From Reticulascus tulasneorum (Eukaryota; Ascomycota; Sordariomycetes; Glomerellales; Reticulascaceae): DNA of 64,000 bases. Below, one piece after another: positions 40,401-52,500 of the stretch. The position numbers and the translations under genes are program-made. Position 1 is the first letter of the stretch. Every line of letters starts with the position of its first letter. Location: contig LSAX01000004.1 in the NCBI GenBank assembly GCA_001557505.1, positions 3,224,001 to 3,288,000 on the forward strand, given 5' to 3'. The notes under the pieces were generated by a model that ran no database searches, was not told the origin of the DNA, and saw only the letters and a list, made by a program, of their open reading frames with translations.

Positions 40401-40580
40401 TAGCTAGGGAGACTCTTAACTAGATAAAAGTATATAGATATTATTAATAACGGGACGTAGACTCCGTAATAGCGTTATTAAGCTCAGATTAGTCGTATAT
40501 CATATTATAATACCTAATTCTTAATCTTAATAGGATATTCTATAACTGTCCCTGGTAATCATAAATAAGTAACCTTGATA

Positions 40581-40800
40581 TAATATAATAGGCTGAACAA
40601 AAGGCTTATAATATTATTAATTTTACTAGTTATTCTATTAAATATCAAAGTAAAGAGGAAAAAGAGAAAACAACTTATAGCTACCGCTACAAGCAGAAAA
40701 GAAAACTCTATAATAGTCACATGACCCCGCACCTAACTCCCCCCGGCAGCTGGTGATAGCTGGTAATAACTGGTAACGTTTGACCTGTTCCGTCATATTA
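40581..40800 (-). repeat. Right LTR of nested retrotransposon (its 5' LTR), 220 bp
   Basis: Second copy of the 220-bp LTR. It is less mutated than the left copy in its right half (AGCTGGTAATAACTGGTAAC against AGTTAATAATAACTAACAAC). Confidence 0.88.
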
Positions 40801-40802
40801 AC

Positions 40803-41230
40803 GCCTAAATCTAATAAGTAAAATATTATAATAAGAAATGTTTAAACTTATTATTTAAAATTAGTAATTAGGTCTTAATTAAGATTATGAATATCTATTT
40901 ACCTAGGTCGTCTAAGAAGCTTATTAATAAATATATTAGCCTTTAACAAGTAGAAGAGGTTAAGAAGTTAGGCTTAATTTATAAACTTAAACTATTTAAC
41001 TTTATCTAAGTTTATAAGATATTTCTAATATTATTATTAAAACCTTATCATTTTAAGTTAACTTTTAAAAAGTTAATAGATAATCTATTTATATAAGATA
41101 TATCTTATAAAGTAAAAGTTATCTTTAATTATAAAAGCTTAAAAAATAAATAAGAATTCTTTGTTAAATAAGTAGGTTATAAAGACTTAGAGAACTTATA
41201 GATATTAAAGAGAGGCTTTATTAACTAAAT
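40803..41230 (+). pseudogene. Outer element: integrase C-terminus and chromodomain, decayed
   Basis: Continuation of the outer pol frame after the nested insertion. Readable text: KYYNKKCLNLLFKISN, IYLPRSSKKLINKYI, LGLIYKLKLFNFI, LLKPYHFKLTF, and then a chromodomain-like segment DISYKVKVIFNYKSLKNK-stop-EFFVK-stop-VGYKDLENL at about 41095-41215. A C-terminal chromodomain marks the chromovirus branch of Ty3/gypsy and is thought to steer integration to heterochromatin, although this copy sits in a gene. Confidence 0.82.
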
Positions 41231-43059
<1,829 letters not shown>

Positions 43060-43284
43060 TATAAAACACCCTACTCGTAATATAGGTAATACCAGCTAGC
43101 CACATCTATAATAACGTCTTATAGAACTATTATACGGCAGCCTTGAGGCTGTAAGGGAACTTAGAGGAGACATCGAACAACGTGAGAAGAAGAATAGAAG
43201 TATATTAAGGCTATAGACGCCGGTCCCGACCCTGTGAACGCTGTAGGAGCTCCTGCTAGAGCCTGCCCTCCCGACTACCTCATA
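43060..43284 (+). repeat. Right LTR of outer retrotransposon, 225 bp
   Basis: Begins TATAAAACACCC where the left copy has TGTAAGACACCC (two G-to-A changes) and ends CCTCATA. Here the inner (left) half carries most changes and the outer part is nearly intact (GTGAACGCTGTAGGAGCTCC). Confidence 0.92.
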
Positions 43285-43289
43285 GATGA
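43285..43289 (+). repeat. Target-site duplication, right copy (GATGA)
   Basis: Directly follows the right LTR and equals 29502-29506. It belongs to codons 36-38 of the HET gene on the minus strand. Confidence 0.9.
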
Positions 43290-43397
43290 TGCTGCCCATT
43301 TCTCGTCTTTGGCGGCAATCTTACGTCTGCCACGGAAAATATTCAGGCACTGCGGGCAGATAGAGTGCTCTTCTGGACGCGCCTGAGAACTCGCCAT
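43285..43397 (-). pseudogene. HET-domain protein gene, N-terminal 37 codons, cut off by retrotransposon
   Basis: Starts at ATG 43397 and reads MASSQARPEEHSICPQCLNI, then FRGRRKIAAKDEKWAAS, and ends two bases into a codon at the right edge of the outer LTR. Those two bases plus A at 29501 make the next codon, in frame with the HET text at 27518-29501. The CPQC pair is the partner expected ahead of the CVLC pair in the main part; both pairs recur at the N-terminus of many HET proteins. In the present arrangement this piece would run into antisense LTR sequence. Confidence 0.85.
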
Positions 43398-43545
43398 GGT
43401 AGGTCGTTACAGTCATTCGGCTACCATTTGTGTGAATTCATCATATGGCCAAGAGGGGCACGAGGCTGTTCTCTGACGGACATCAGTCGCCAGATGCTGC
43501 TATGGCAGTTCGGGTTTGCACGTGACCTATGCTGTTCAACCTTCA

Positions 43546-43625
43546 CAGACCTATGTTGCTACCTTCGCAGACCTATGTTGCTACCTTCGCAGACCTATGT
43601 TGCTACCTTCGCAGACCTATGTTGG
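43546..43625 (+). repeat. 22-bp tandem repeat, 3.6 perfect copies plus one degenerate
   Basis: Unit CAGACCTATGTTGCTACCTTCG repeated three times and then a partial fourth of 14 bases. A degenerate copy (GTGACCTATGCTGTTCAACC...) precedes it at about 43522. It lies 150 bp upstream of the HET gene start. There are no spacers, so it is not a CRISPR array. Confidence 0.93.
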
Positions 43626-44021
43626 CAACCTAGCAGAAATACGCTCAGAACAGGACCATACGGACACACTGACTAACATGATCAATGTGGAGGTGACTGT
43701 AGCTAGTCAGGGTCAACGGGATGCCGCGGAAGCGATGGAGCCTACAGGCGACCATCTGGACACGCCGAGAAGGCAGTTGGTAAAGGAACAGTGGCCTTCC
43801 ATCTCGATTCCCGGTGCGTGAGTGCAGTCTGGAAGCACCTTGATTGTCCGATATCAGGCTAGTCGACAGCATTGTGCCGCTCCTAAGTCGTCCCAAGTGA
43901 CCACTCTTAACATCGTATGCCAAGCAGGCTTTGTGCCAGGACAATGCGTTCTTCAGCCCATCAGCTCGCTCTCCATGAACAGGTCCTTTGACGCTGGGTT
44001 GTATTATAGAGATCGCATTAG

Positions 44022-44046
44022 CTCCGAACAAAAGCTTTGTTCGGAG
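44022..44046. repeat. Perfect 11-bp inverted repeat with 3-base loop
   Basis: CTCCGAACAAA and TTTGTTCGGAG are exact complements separated by AGC. It could form a hairpin or be a dyad site. It lies about 300 bp upstream of the membrane protein start at 44349. Confidence 0.8.
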
Positions 44047-44348
44047 AACATCAACTTAATAAGACAGTTGAAGGGGGGTATTTTACAGTTACCATTTCGT
44101 ATGTGTGAGCTTCTTCCATATGTAACTTCGCCCATGAGTGACTCTCTTGTGCAAGGTCCGTGATTCATCTAAAAGTCAGGTGCATCGCAGGTGCAACTCA
44201 TCTGCTGGTAAACACCAAGCCAAATATCGCCTGTATTTCACGCCATTCTCACATCTCACGCAGCGCACCCCTTGGTGTCCTGATTCGGCATCTCCATCTA
44301 TCCGGGACGCCTCTTGGTAGATTCTGCGTAACATAACACACCCGCATC

Positions 44349-45110
44349 ATGAGCTTCACACAAGAGCCAACAGACATGTTGCTTCCGACACCTACCCCCC
44401 CAGACCCAGCGTCGATTCTTGTATCCACAAGCGACACAGTCATCCTAGTCACTCAGACAGCCACACAGCAGCCCACGCCGGCCAAAAGAGTGCAAAACGC
44501 AACTCTTCTCCCCTTCTACGTCATCTTGCTCCTCGTCCCCGTCGCCTTCGCCGTCATCGCGCTGTGGTCCAAATATACCGACCGACGTGATAGGGTGCCC
44601 TGGGACGCCGACATCGAGATGCAGCAGTACCAGCAGTGGCGGTTTCCGTGGCGCGAGGTTGAGAATGAGGTCGAGGTAAGTCGCAACCCCTCGTCTTCCA
44701 GAGTCGGGGAGTCCGCAGAACGGAGTGCGACGAGACTTGGTGGGGAGGGGCTAAGGAGCAGCAGCAGCATGGCGCAGGCGATGAAAGAGGAGAGCCAGCG
44801 CAAGTACTGGTCTGAGGGGACGGTTGGCAGCTCTTCCAGAAGAATGCCTCAGGAAACCGACAGGGACAGATATGCGGAGAGCGGTGGTCGCGAACCAGCT
44901 GGCCGGCCGAGTATAAGGTCGATTACGGAATGGAGGAAATATGTTGGTGGTCAGGGCGTGAGCGCGGATGCCGGCAGCCAAGACCAGAGGGGCCATACTG
45001 GCAGTCAGGGCGAGATGAGGCTCTCAAATTCTTCCGCCCCGTCCTCAACTGGGGCGATCGTGGAGGGCAATTTCGTGGGCGACAGACCGGTCATCGGGTT
45101 CTGGATATAG
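44349..45110 (+). CDS. Single-pass membrane protein, unknown function
   Basis: Single exon, 253 residues. Residues 1-50 are rich in Thr and Pro and carry no signal peptide. A clear membrane segment at about 53-73 (LLPFYVILLLVPVAFAVIAL) is followed by KYTDRRDR, so the C-terminus is probably cytosolic by the positive-inside rule. The 180-residue tail is rich in Ser, Arg, Glu and Gly and looks disordered. A GTAAGT at about 44675 resembles a splice donor, but the nearest fitting acceptor is only 26 bases away, so I leave it unspliced. I do not recognise the family. Confidence 0.65.
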   Translation: MSFTQEPTDMLLPTPTPPDPASILVSTSDTVILVTQTATQQPTPAKRVQNATLLPFYVILLLVPVAFAVIALWSKYTDRRDRVPWDADIEMQQYQQWRFPWREVENEVEVSRNPSSSRVGESAERSATRLGGEGLRSSSSMAQAMKEESQRKYWSEGTVGSSSRRMPQETDRDRYAESGGREPAGRPSIRSITEWRKYVGGQGVSADAGSQDQRGHTGSQGEMRLSNSSAPSSTGAIVEGNFVGDRPVIGFWI

Positions 45111-46066
45111 TCAGGTTCCTTCCTCTTCTCTCTACAGGTAAGCCACTTCACAATATCTCCCACCAGCTGCAGCCAGATAACAGGGCCCCTAGCGAAATCG
45201 CGATGTTTGGTTGAGAGCGCAAAAGGATGCGTCTGTAGCCAAGGGTTGTTCCAGGTCTATGTGGATTCGAACTGCGTAAGATTTCGTATGACGAATATCG
45301 ACCGGCTTTAGAGTGTAGCTTGGACCCAGAGTCTACCTGGCGTAACCCTCAGACAATCTCAAGCACAAGATCCATTCCAATTAGCATATCAAATCACAAG
45401 TGAACAAGAGACAGGGGACGACGTTGTAGACGAGAAAATCGACGCCGCACACCCGGGGAGTTGAGACCTCCGGGGCGAGTCCTTTCAATTTGCTCAAGCC
45501 TTAATGCGAATACTCCTTCTAACCCCACCAGGCTACAGGCTATCCTCCACCGCGAAACAGTTCCTCGGGCTGCATCCTTTCCGTCTAAGAACAGTGCCAT
45601 TAACTCTCACAGTGCTGGTGCTGTGCTCCTCCCGCCGAAGAATCGTACTATAAAACGAGCTGCGTCGTATGTACCAAGGTCCGCCTTATCTCTCCTCCCA
45701 GCAGACAAAAAGCGGGACTCTTGTTTTGTGGTGTTTGCGGTGCTCCGTGTTGGAAGGGAAAAAATCGCTCGCTGTGCTGTATGTGACTCCCAAACGCCTC
45801 GTCATGATGTGTTCCTCGCGTCTTTGGCGGTCTAACATAGAAAGGCAGGGCCGAAAATACAAGAACGCCGGTTGGTCTCGAGTTTCCGAGTGGTGGTAGT
45901 AGTATATACAAGATGAATAGAAGCGGATCTATGTACCGGGCTTTGATGTTTGTTGGATGTTATCTATGCGGATATGTCCGGTGGGCAGAAGCATGAAGGG
46001 CCAGAACAACATGCAATCCGCCATGATTGATTTCGAACTTGTAGTTGGTTGAACGAGATGGTCGCT
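45111..46066. other. Convergent 3' intergenic region
   Basis: About 950 bp between two convergent stops. Frames of up to 124 codons on both strands overlap and lack support. No gene called. Confidence 0.45.
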
Positions 46067-46591
46067 TTAGTTCTGGTCGTCGTTGGACTTGTTACCCCAG
46101 ATTGGGGCACCGAGAGGCTTGCTGATGCCTACTCCTACGCCAACGGCTGTGCCGATGATAAACAGGCCGATGGCAATCTTGCAGATGATTTGGTTCCTCT
46201 TGCTCAGCCGGCTCATGCAGTTGCATTTCCTGTTCATCTTGGCGGCCCTCTTCTTCTGCTTCCATTGTTCCTTTCCTGGCCAGACTTGGCAATCGGATTT
46301 GGTAACGGTGTGTGTGGGCTTGAGACCAAAGCTCTCCGAGTTTGTGGTGATCATGGCCTCGATGTCCGTGTCAAAGGGGTTGGAGCCGGGGGAAGACCGT
46401 GGCGTAGACAGGGTGCTTTCTCGGCCGAGATCGATACTCTTCTCGTGGTCGACGGGGGTGAGCGTCAAGGACGGCGGCCCGGCCGTTGTGAGAGCTGCCC
46501 TTTCGGGAGGGGAGATTTCCGTTGTTGCCACGGTGAGCTGGGGACCTCCAGGGGCGAGCGCCCCAGACTTCTCGTTGAAGGTGGAAGCCAT
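46067..46591 (-). CDS. Small C-terminal-anchored membrane protein, unknown function
   Basis: 174 residues from the ATG at 46591 (MASTFNEKSGAL); the open frame extends 34 codons further upstream but contains no ATG there. Residues 1-100 are hydrophilic, rich in Thr, Ser and Pro. A basic, cysteine-containing stretch VWPGKEQWKQKKRAAKMNRK with CNC follows at about 104-125. One membrane segment lies at about 136-156 (CKIAIGLFIIGTAVGVGVGI), then SKPLGAPIWGNKSNDDQN. The WPGKExWKxKK...CNC...TM...SKPLGAPIWG pattern recalls uncharacterised proteins common in filamentous ascomycetes (from memory, not searched). The opposite strand has an open frame of similar size, without this logic. Confidence 0.75.
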   Translation of the reverse strand: MASTFNEKSGALAPGGPQLTVATTEISPPERAALTTAGPPSLTLTPVDHEKSIDLGRESTLSTPRSSPGSNPFDTDIEAMITTNSESFGLKPTHTVTKSDCQVWPGKEQWKQKKRAAKMNRKCNCMSRLSKRNQIICKIAIGLFIIGTAVGVGVGISKPLGAPIWGNKSNDDQN

Positions 46592-49500
46592 TGTGCTGGA
46601 AGAGGTGGGTTTGGTGGGCGAGACGAAAGGAGGGCGGAGTAATGATATGGCCACGATCGGTTTGGTGGTCGTTCTCGGGGGAAGATATCGCAAGGTGCGA
46701 ATATGTATCTCAACAAGACACTGAGGGAAAAATCAGTTAGCGGGCAAGGTCAATTGAACGAATGATTTGATCGACTGCAAGAGAGAACGGAAAGAAACAA
46801 TTGTTATAGAAACTGCCCAACACAAGGCAAGCAAGCCTTTTGACTAAGGTAGTGGGCAGAGGTTGGAGAGGGCTATGTTTTAGCTGACGTACGTACCTGA
46901 CCAAGACCGGACAATAAGTAGGGGGAGGATGTGGATAAGAAAGGCCGACGGGATGGCCTGATGAAGCCCGTTTATAATGGTGGGCCGGCCGCGTGAATAC
47001 GAAGCCAACGAGGAGCAGCGAATCGTCTTTTCCACGTAGCAAAGGTCTTTGCTAGCACCAATTGGCAGGACCTGATCTCGACCCGGGGCGAGAAGAGAGG
47101 AAAGAGAAGGACGGGCGAGGAGAGGGCGGCGTGGTTGAGGTAAGGTGAGGTGCTGTGATGGGAGGAGGGACGGCGGGAAGGAAGTAGATCAATAAAAGCT
47201 CCAAGATTTTGGGGGTAAATGGGGGGGGATCAACAGCAATAAAGGCGGCTCAAAGCATTGGAGATCAACGAATGCTCAAACGCAACGAAGCCGTGAAACA
47301 CACAAGCCTTTCACCTCTTTCACTACTGCTGTCGAATATAGATAGAAGAAGCAGGAGGTTTATAAAAGAGACGGGAGGAGAGAGGAAGGGAGGGAGAGCG
47401 TGAGCATAAAGCACAGAGCACACAAGCACACTCGCAGACACACAGACACCAGCGCGAGAGGAGCAAAGAGACCTGGTATCACGATGGTGCCGTTTGATTG
47501 GGCCTATCCTCAGGCTGGCCCTTTTTTCGGGGGCTTAATGATGGAAAAGACAGGTTCGGGGATGCGGGCAAGGGTGTGTGGTGTGGGAGATTGAGCCAAG
47601 ATTGCGCCGGGGAGGCGAGCCAGGACGACCCTACGCCAGCGCGCCACATGGGTTGAAATGGGGTCCAACAGCCGGGTGTCAAGTTACATAACAGACGACG
47701 ACCGCCGTACGAATACAGACGTAAAGATTGCACAGACGACGAAGCACACACGGCGTATTCCGTATCCAGCTAACGTATAAGGAATGTACTGTATGTAATC
47801 CGTACGTGCACGAGTAGGTAGATTGTAGTGCCACCTTACTCAATTGAACGACCAAACCACTTTCGATGTGTATGTTTGCGTGTGTGTGCGTGTGAGCACA
47901 ATGTGTGAGTGAGTGCCCCCCGTTGTGCGCCTCTGGTGATCAATATTCGGTCGGTCACGATTCTGTCTCTCCTGTTTTTGTTGGAGGTTCCCAGTCGCAG
48001 ACAGACTGAGGAGAAGGTTGGGACAAGGCTTGACTCTCTCTCTCAAGGGGCCTGCTGAGCTGCGGGCAAGGCAAAAGGCAAAAAACGACGCCAGGGGGGG
48101 CCAAGTCAAGGCCCAGACCAGCCCCAGACCTCGGGCTAAGACACTTCGGCGGAACTGGCGCGATCTTTAGGTACCTTCGTCGGGTCTGTAGCGCACCAGA
48201 CCGCCCAGAGGGAGGCACTAAGTACTTGTGCGCTACTCCGCAGTACATTAGTGTACGAACCTTCATCATTTACCCCCCAGTAGCTGCAGCAAGCTTTGCA
48301 GCGACTTGCAGCGGTTGCGCTAGGCTATAGCGAGCCTAAGCATCTGGGCTGGGGTCAAAGGTCGCCTCTCAGTCACTCCCTTTTGGCGTCACTCTCGATC
48401 CAGTCAATTTACCTACTAAGGTACGTAGTACGGACGTACATTACCGCAACCCACCGAAGAGGAGGTAGTATTCCCCCTCCACTGAGCTCTTCAGAGACAG
48501 GGGATTCACCTTGACCATCTAGCGCCCTCCCTAGTGGTCATGGACGGTAGAGATGATGAACCTACCAGTAGCGGAAGATTCCATCCACGCCAGAAGGGCT
48601 GCCCGCTTCTATTGAAGAGGTAAAGTTCGCGCGGAGCAGTACTGTATGTGCGTAGTATTCGTACATACATGGATGCCCACAGAGATACACACATCCTAGT
48701 CTGGGAAATCCATAAAGCTGCACTAAAGTGATTGGAGGGGGGGCGGGGTGGAGAGTCCAATTGAGATCCCTGGATCTGCGCCTCCGCTGCGGGTGCATGT
48801 CCATCAACCCAAATCCAGCACGAGCACAGCGCCAGCGCCAATCCGGTCCCCATCACTCCATTCAGCATCCTGTCATTGACCTGCATCACGCCTCTCCAAC
48901 GGAATTCCAAGAAAATGGTCCCCTAGCACACACCATTCATCAGATCAAGGGCAAACACGACCCGACCACGGAAATCCAACATCCCTCTCGCTTCTTGGTT
49001 TTCTTGGCCGCCGGCCGGTTGGGCTGCTGCTGCACGCACTTCACTGCAGCTACGTATCTCATCTGGAAACAGCCGCAAGACCAAGCTTTTCTCCTCGGAT
49101 GCATTTCGTTGCCGCACTAGCAGCAGAAGAAGCATCTGTCCGCCGCCACGGCGCGATAACGAGAATAGCCATTTCCACCTTGCTCGTCTCGCCCATCGCT
49201 CGCTCGGTCGTCGGATCCTCCTCCAGCCCATGATCATATGCCATCTTCCCATATTCATAGTCATAGTTATATCATTATCGTACGTACGGAGGACTAATAA
49301 TGCGAGAGTAAGCACATGCTATGCCCACGGGACGAGCCATCCATCCATCCATCCACCCACCCATACGTAGCAGCTCCTGTCTCGCGGGTCAATTGCCCGC
49401 ATAGTTCGGCCGAACACCCACGAGTGCTGCTGCTGCTGGCTGCCGCTGGCTGCCCGTGTAAAGGCGGCATATCGACTCAGATTAAAAAAAGGGAAGACAA

Positions 49501-52500
49501 AAGCGGCTGCCACCATATTGGGCTGGCGCTGGCGGACCGACGACCTTACTACTTCCATAAGATAGTATGTCGCTGCTGATGCTAGTCATGCAAGACAGGA
49601 CGACCCCATGCCATTGGATTTTGGTGCGCCGGGCTTTTCTTCTTTTCCTTCTACGATAAGTTAAGTTATGTGCTATGTAGTAATAGTCTACGTCTTCCGG
49701 GGTCTGCAGCACCCTTTTCCTCTTCTTCTCTTCTTCCCTGCCATCGGGCTCTTTAACCCCCTACCTCTTGCGACCTGCGATATGGTCCCATTTCCTACAC
49801 ACTGTAGTACACGCGCACCGTGTGTCCTACGGGTTACCGTAGAGTAATTACGTGGTAGAAAAGCTACGCGCATAACTACGAACCGGGTCCCCGTACAAAT
49901 AGTCTCTATTTGACTACTCATCACCGTGATTCTATTCGCAGTGTACGAATACGTCGTAGTCGGTTACGGGGTTTGCTGGAGTCGAGAGATTGGTTGAAAT
50001 CTCGCTTCTGTTTCGAACCAGTCCCATGGCAGGTCCAATGGCACCTTTCGTCACAGAATGACGTTCAAAAGTCGGCCGCGACACCATCTCCTGGCACGCA
50101 GGCCGGCGTTTCGAGACCCTACGCGTTGCTGGGTAGCCCGTCGGCCTTTTGTCATGAGGGCCCCCCATCACCCCTAGTTGCCTTTTATGCCCCATGAATT
50201 CGTGGTCGCTCGTGTCATTCGACAGCTACGGCGGTCGATCACCAGATACAGGCCCGCTGGACGGTCTGCCCACACACAGAAACGGGCATTCCGGTCGGTT
50301 TTTCCAGCGCAAGAACCAGAATCAGCACTGAAACTAATGCAGGTCCCAGATATATTGGAGGGCATACACTCTCCAATAATCATCAGAATCACCCATGCCG
50401 TTTTGCTTTGCTTTCGCTTTTCCTTCCACCCACCCCGCCCCCCATCCCGTTTCCGTCCTTCGGTCACCATCCGCCTTTTTAGGCAAGTCGCCAGCAATCT
50501 TTATGCAGCAGAACACGCCTGGAAGTGCGTTGGTGGCTATCATCTTGGTCTTGTTGGCCACTGGGCTGCCACACCATTTTTCTTGTGCGTCGCCACTTGT
50601 TTGTCGAGCCCACGCTTTTATCGCGCCGCCGCTACGTTAGCATGTGCCATTGAGCTGGTAAAACCACATTCCGCCTATGGCAGGTCCAGAACCAGATGGA
50701 CCTTTTTTTTTGACATGCTCGTCATTCTCGAAAAGCCAAAGAAGAATTTCCTTGCATCTGATTTTGCAAGCGCAGAACGGGGGAGCAAGAACCAGATGAA
50801 TCCTGCACGGCAGTCAGTTCCAGAACAATTGCACTGTCTCTTCTGATGTCATCTTCATCAAATCCTGCGTTTGATGCGGACTGCAGGTTATTTTGAGGCA
50901 ATTTCATCCCGTTGTGGAACTGCCAAGCTGTCTCTCAGCAAAGTCCCATGGATGTGGCTGGAATCTGTGGCTGATGCCGCGGGACGCATCGTGGCTCAAG
51001 AAAGGCACCGTCTCTTTTACGAACGGGAACACTCGATACTCCCGCCGATTTTATCTGTGCTGACTCTCGCGATGTAAGACGTACATACGACATCCTGACG
51101 AGATAAGAAGGTTAACTTGCGGCGCATCTCCGCCACGTGCCGCATGTGCGCTACCCTTGGTTAGGCAATGCTATACTTGCAACTGTTCTCCAAATAGCCG
51201 TTGCTGACTGGATTTCGATTGCGGCCTGATTGGATGGGACGCGGGTCTGGGCAGTTCGGATTTGCCCGGGTCCATGGCCACCGAGGCTTGAGGTAAACGC
51301 AACGTCTCACATGGACTTTGCCCTCTCGCTTGTATCCGCTCAAACACGAAAGAGTGCTGGCAGAGCGTTGATCTCGTGCTATCGCTCACTCGCCTTGCGA
51401 TACGTGCAACGCTTCCGGTCTCGGTAAACCGATATGGTTGATCATCCTTGATATTTGGCGATATCCCCTGGCTTGTGGGCACTCACATCTCACCCATAAT
51501 CTGGCTCGTGACGGTGTGTCCGACTTGTATGCATCGATTGCAAGAATGCCGCTGGATGCCTTGGGATCGCTTGTGCTGGCACCGGCTGCGCTCCCCCTTT
51601 TGGGAAGCTTGCCTGCCGGATCTTAATCTCACGTTGGGTTGAGTATTGCTGACCTACGCAGTCTGGCGATAAGCAAAGTGAAGCGCCAAGAGTTTGATTA
51701 TGATTTTGGATGCTTTAGTCGTAGAGTCCATTCTGCCACCATACTTCGCTATAAATCATTTGGTAGATGCTTGACTAGCATCGTATAGCTATCATGGATG
51801 GATTTGGTGATCCTTGGGGTCTACGCCGAACATTGAAGGCGATTAGAAGAATAGCCATCTCCTCGTGACTACATCCTTGCTGCTTCTTTGACACTGTAAC
51901 GTAGGACCCAATTCTCATGACATGTCACTATCAACGCTCACCAAGATCCCCCAACACTCTGGCCTTCTTTCAGCCACCGCTGGCTGTCTTCGTATGCTGA
52001 TGCCATGTATTTCATCTTAGAAGACCTGCCACTCGTGACCAGAATCTGATAACCTCGTCACAATGCCTGTGTCGGTGATGAGTGTCAGGTACGTGGTCTT
52101 GTAGCATCTCATAAGGTACTTCAGGCTCCTCCCACCTGCTGTTCTTGGTCCCATCGCTTGTCCCACTGGCCCTATCCAGTAGACACCGGAGTCTCGAAGT
52201 GATCACGATGCCAGGCATGGCTCACCCGGCCTTGTCGAACTGACATCTGCAGCTGGGACACAACCATTTCTCTTCCTATTCCATCAAACTGGATTTCTTC
52301 TATCAAACACATTGGATTGGTCGGACCATGACTTGATTGCGTGATAACCGAGGGATGCAGGGCACCAAACAGCTCCATGGTGCATTCAGACACCTTAGAC
52401 CGAGCTGCTGCGACCCTCCAAAGCGTAGTAGCTCACAGCTCAACCATACCGATGTAGCCGGCCCGAAAGGATAGGTATTGAAAGCCAGGTCAGCCGATCG

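Larger units (their letters stand above)
34140..40800 (-). mobile_element. Nested Ty3/gypsy LTR retrotransposon, RIP-degraded
   Basis: 6,661 bp, a normal full length, with two 220-bp LTRs. The LTR tips are inverted (TAATATAAC ... GTCATATTA). Its genes run on the minus strand: the reverse transcriptase is at about 36.65-37.45 kb and the C-terminal part of the integrase at about 34.93-35.14 kb, with presumed gag towards 39-40.5 kb. It splits the outer element between integrase core and chromodomain, so it arrived second. No 5-bp target duplication can be recognised (flanks ATTAT and ACGCC), perhaps through later mutation. Stop codons throughout. Confidence 0.88.
43398..44348. other. Upstream region of HET gene / intergenic
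   Basis: About 950 bp between the HET start (-) and the next start (+). It contains the 22-bp tandem repeat and a perfect inverted repeat listed separately. Frames of about 100-130 codons exist but lack any support. Confidence 0.5.

Noticed and set aside
34135..40805. Target-site duplication of the nested element
   Set aside because: Flanks ATTAT and ACGCC do not match, and C/T or G/A changes alone cannot convert one into the other; not reported as a duplication.
43546..43625. CRISPR-like array
   Set aside because: The 22-bp units are directly adjacent with no spacers, and the genome is eukaryotic; it is a tandem repeat.
45255..45290. GGATTCGAACTGC motif as a possible tRNA
   Set aside because: T stem does not pair and no A box is present at the right distance.
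46049..46642. 197- and 213-codon plus-strand frames
   Set aside because: Complement of the small membrane protein gene, which has a coherent membrane segment and C-terminus on the minus strand.
49337..49363. (CCAT)n run
   Set aside because: Short simple repeat without further context; noted only in the intergenic entry.
50178..50846. 222-codon plus-strand frame
   Set aside because: Composition is patchy, no domain or motif is visible, and shorter frames overlap on both strands.
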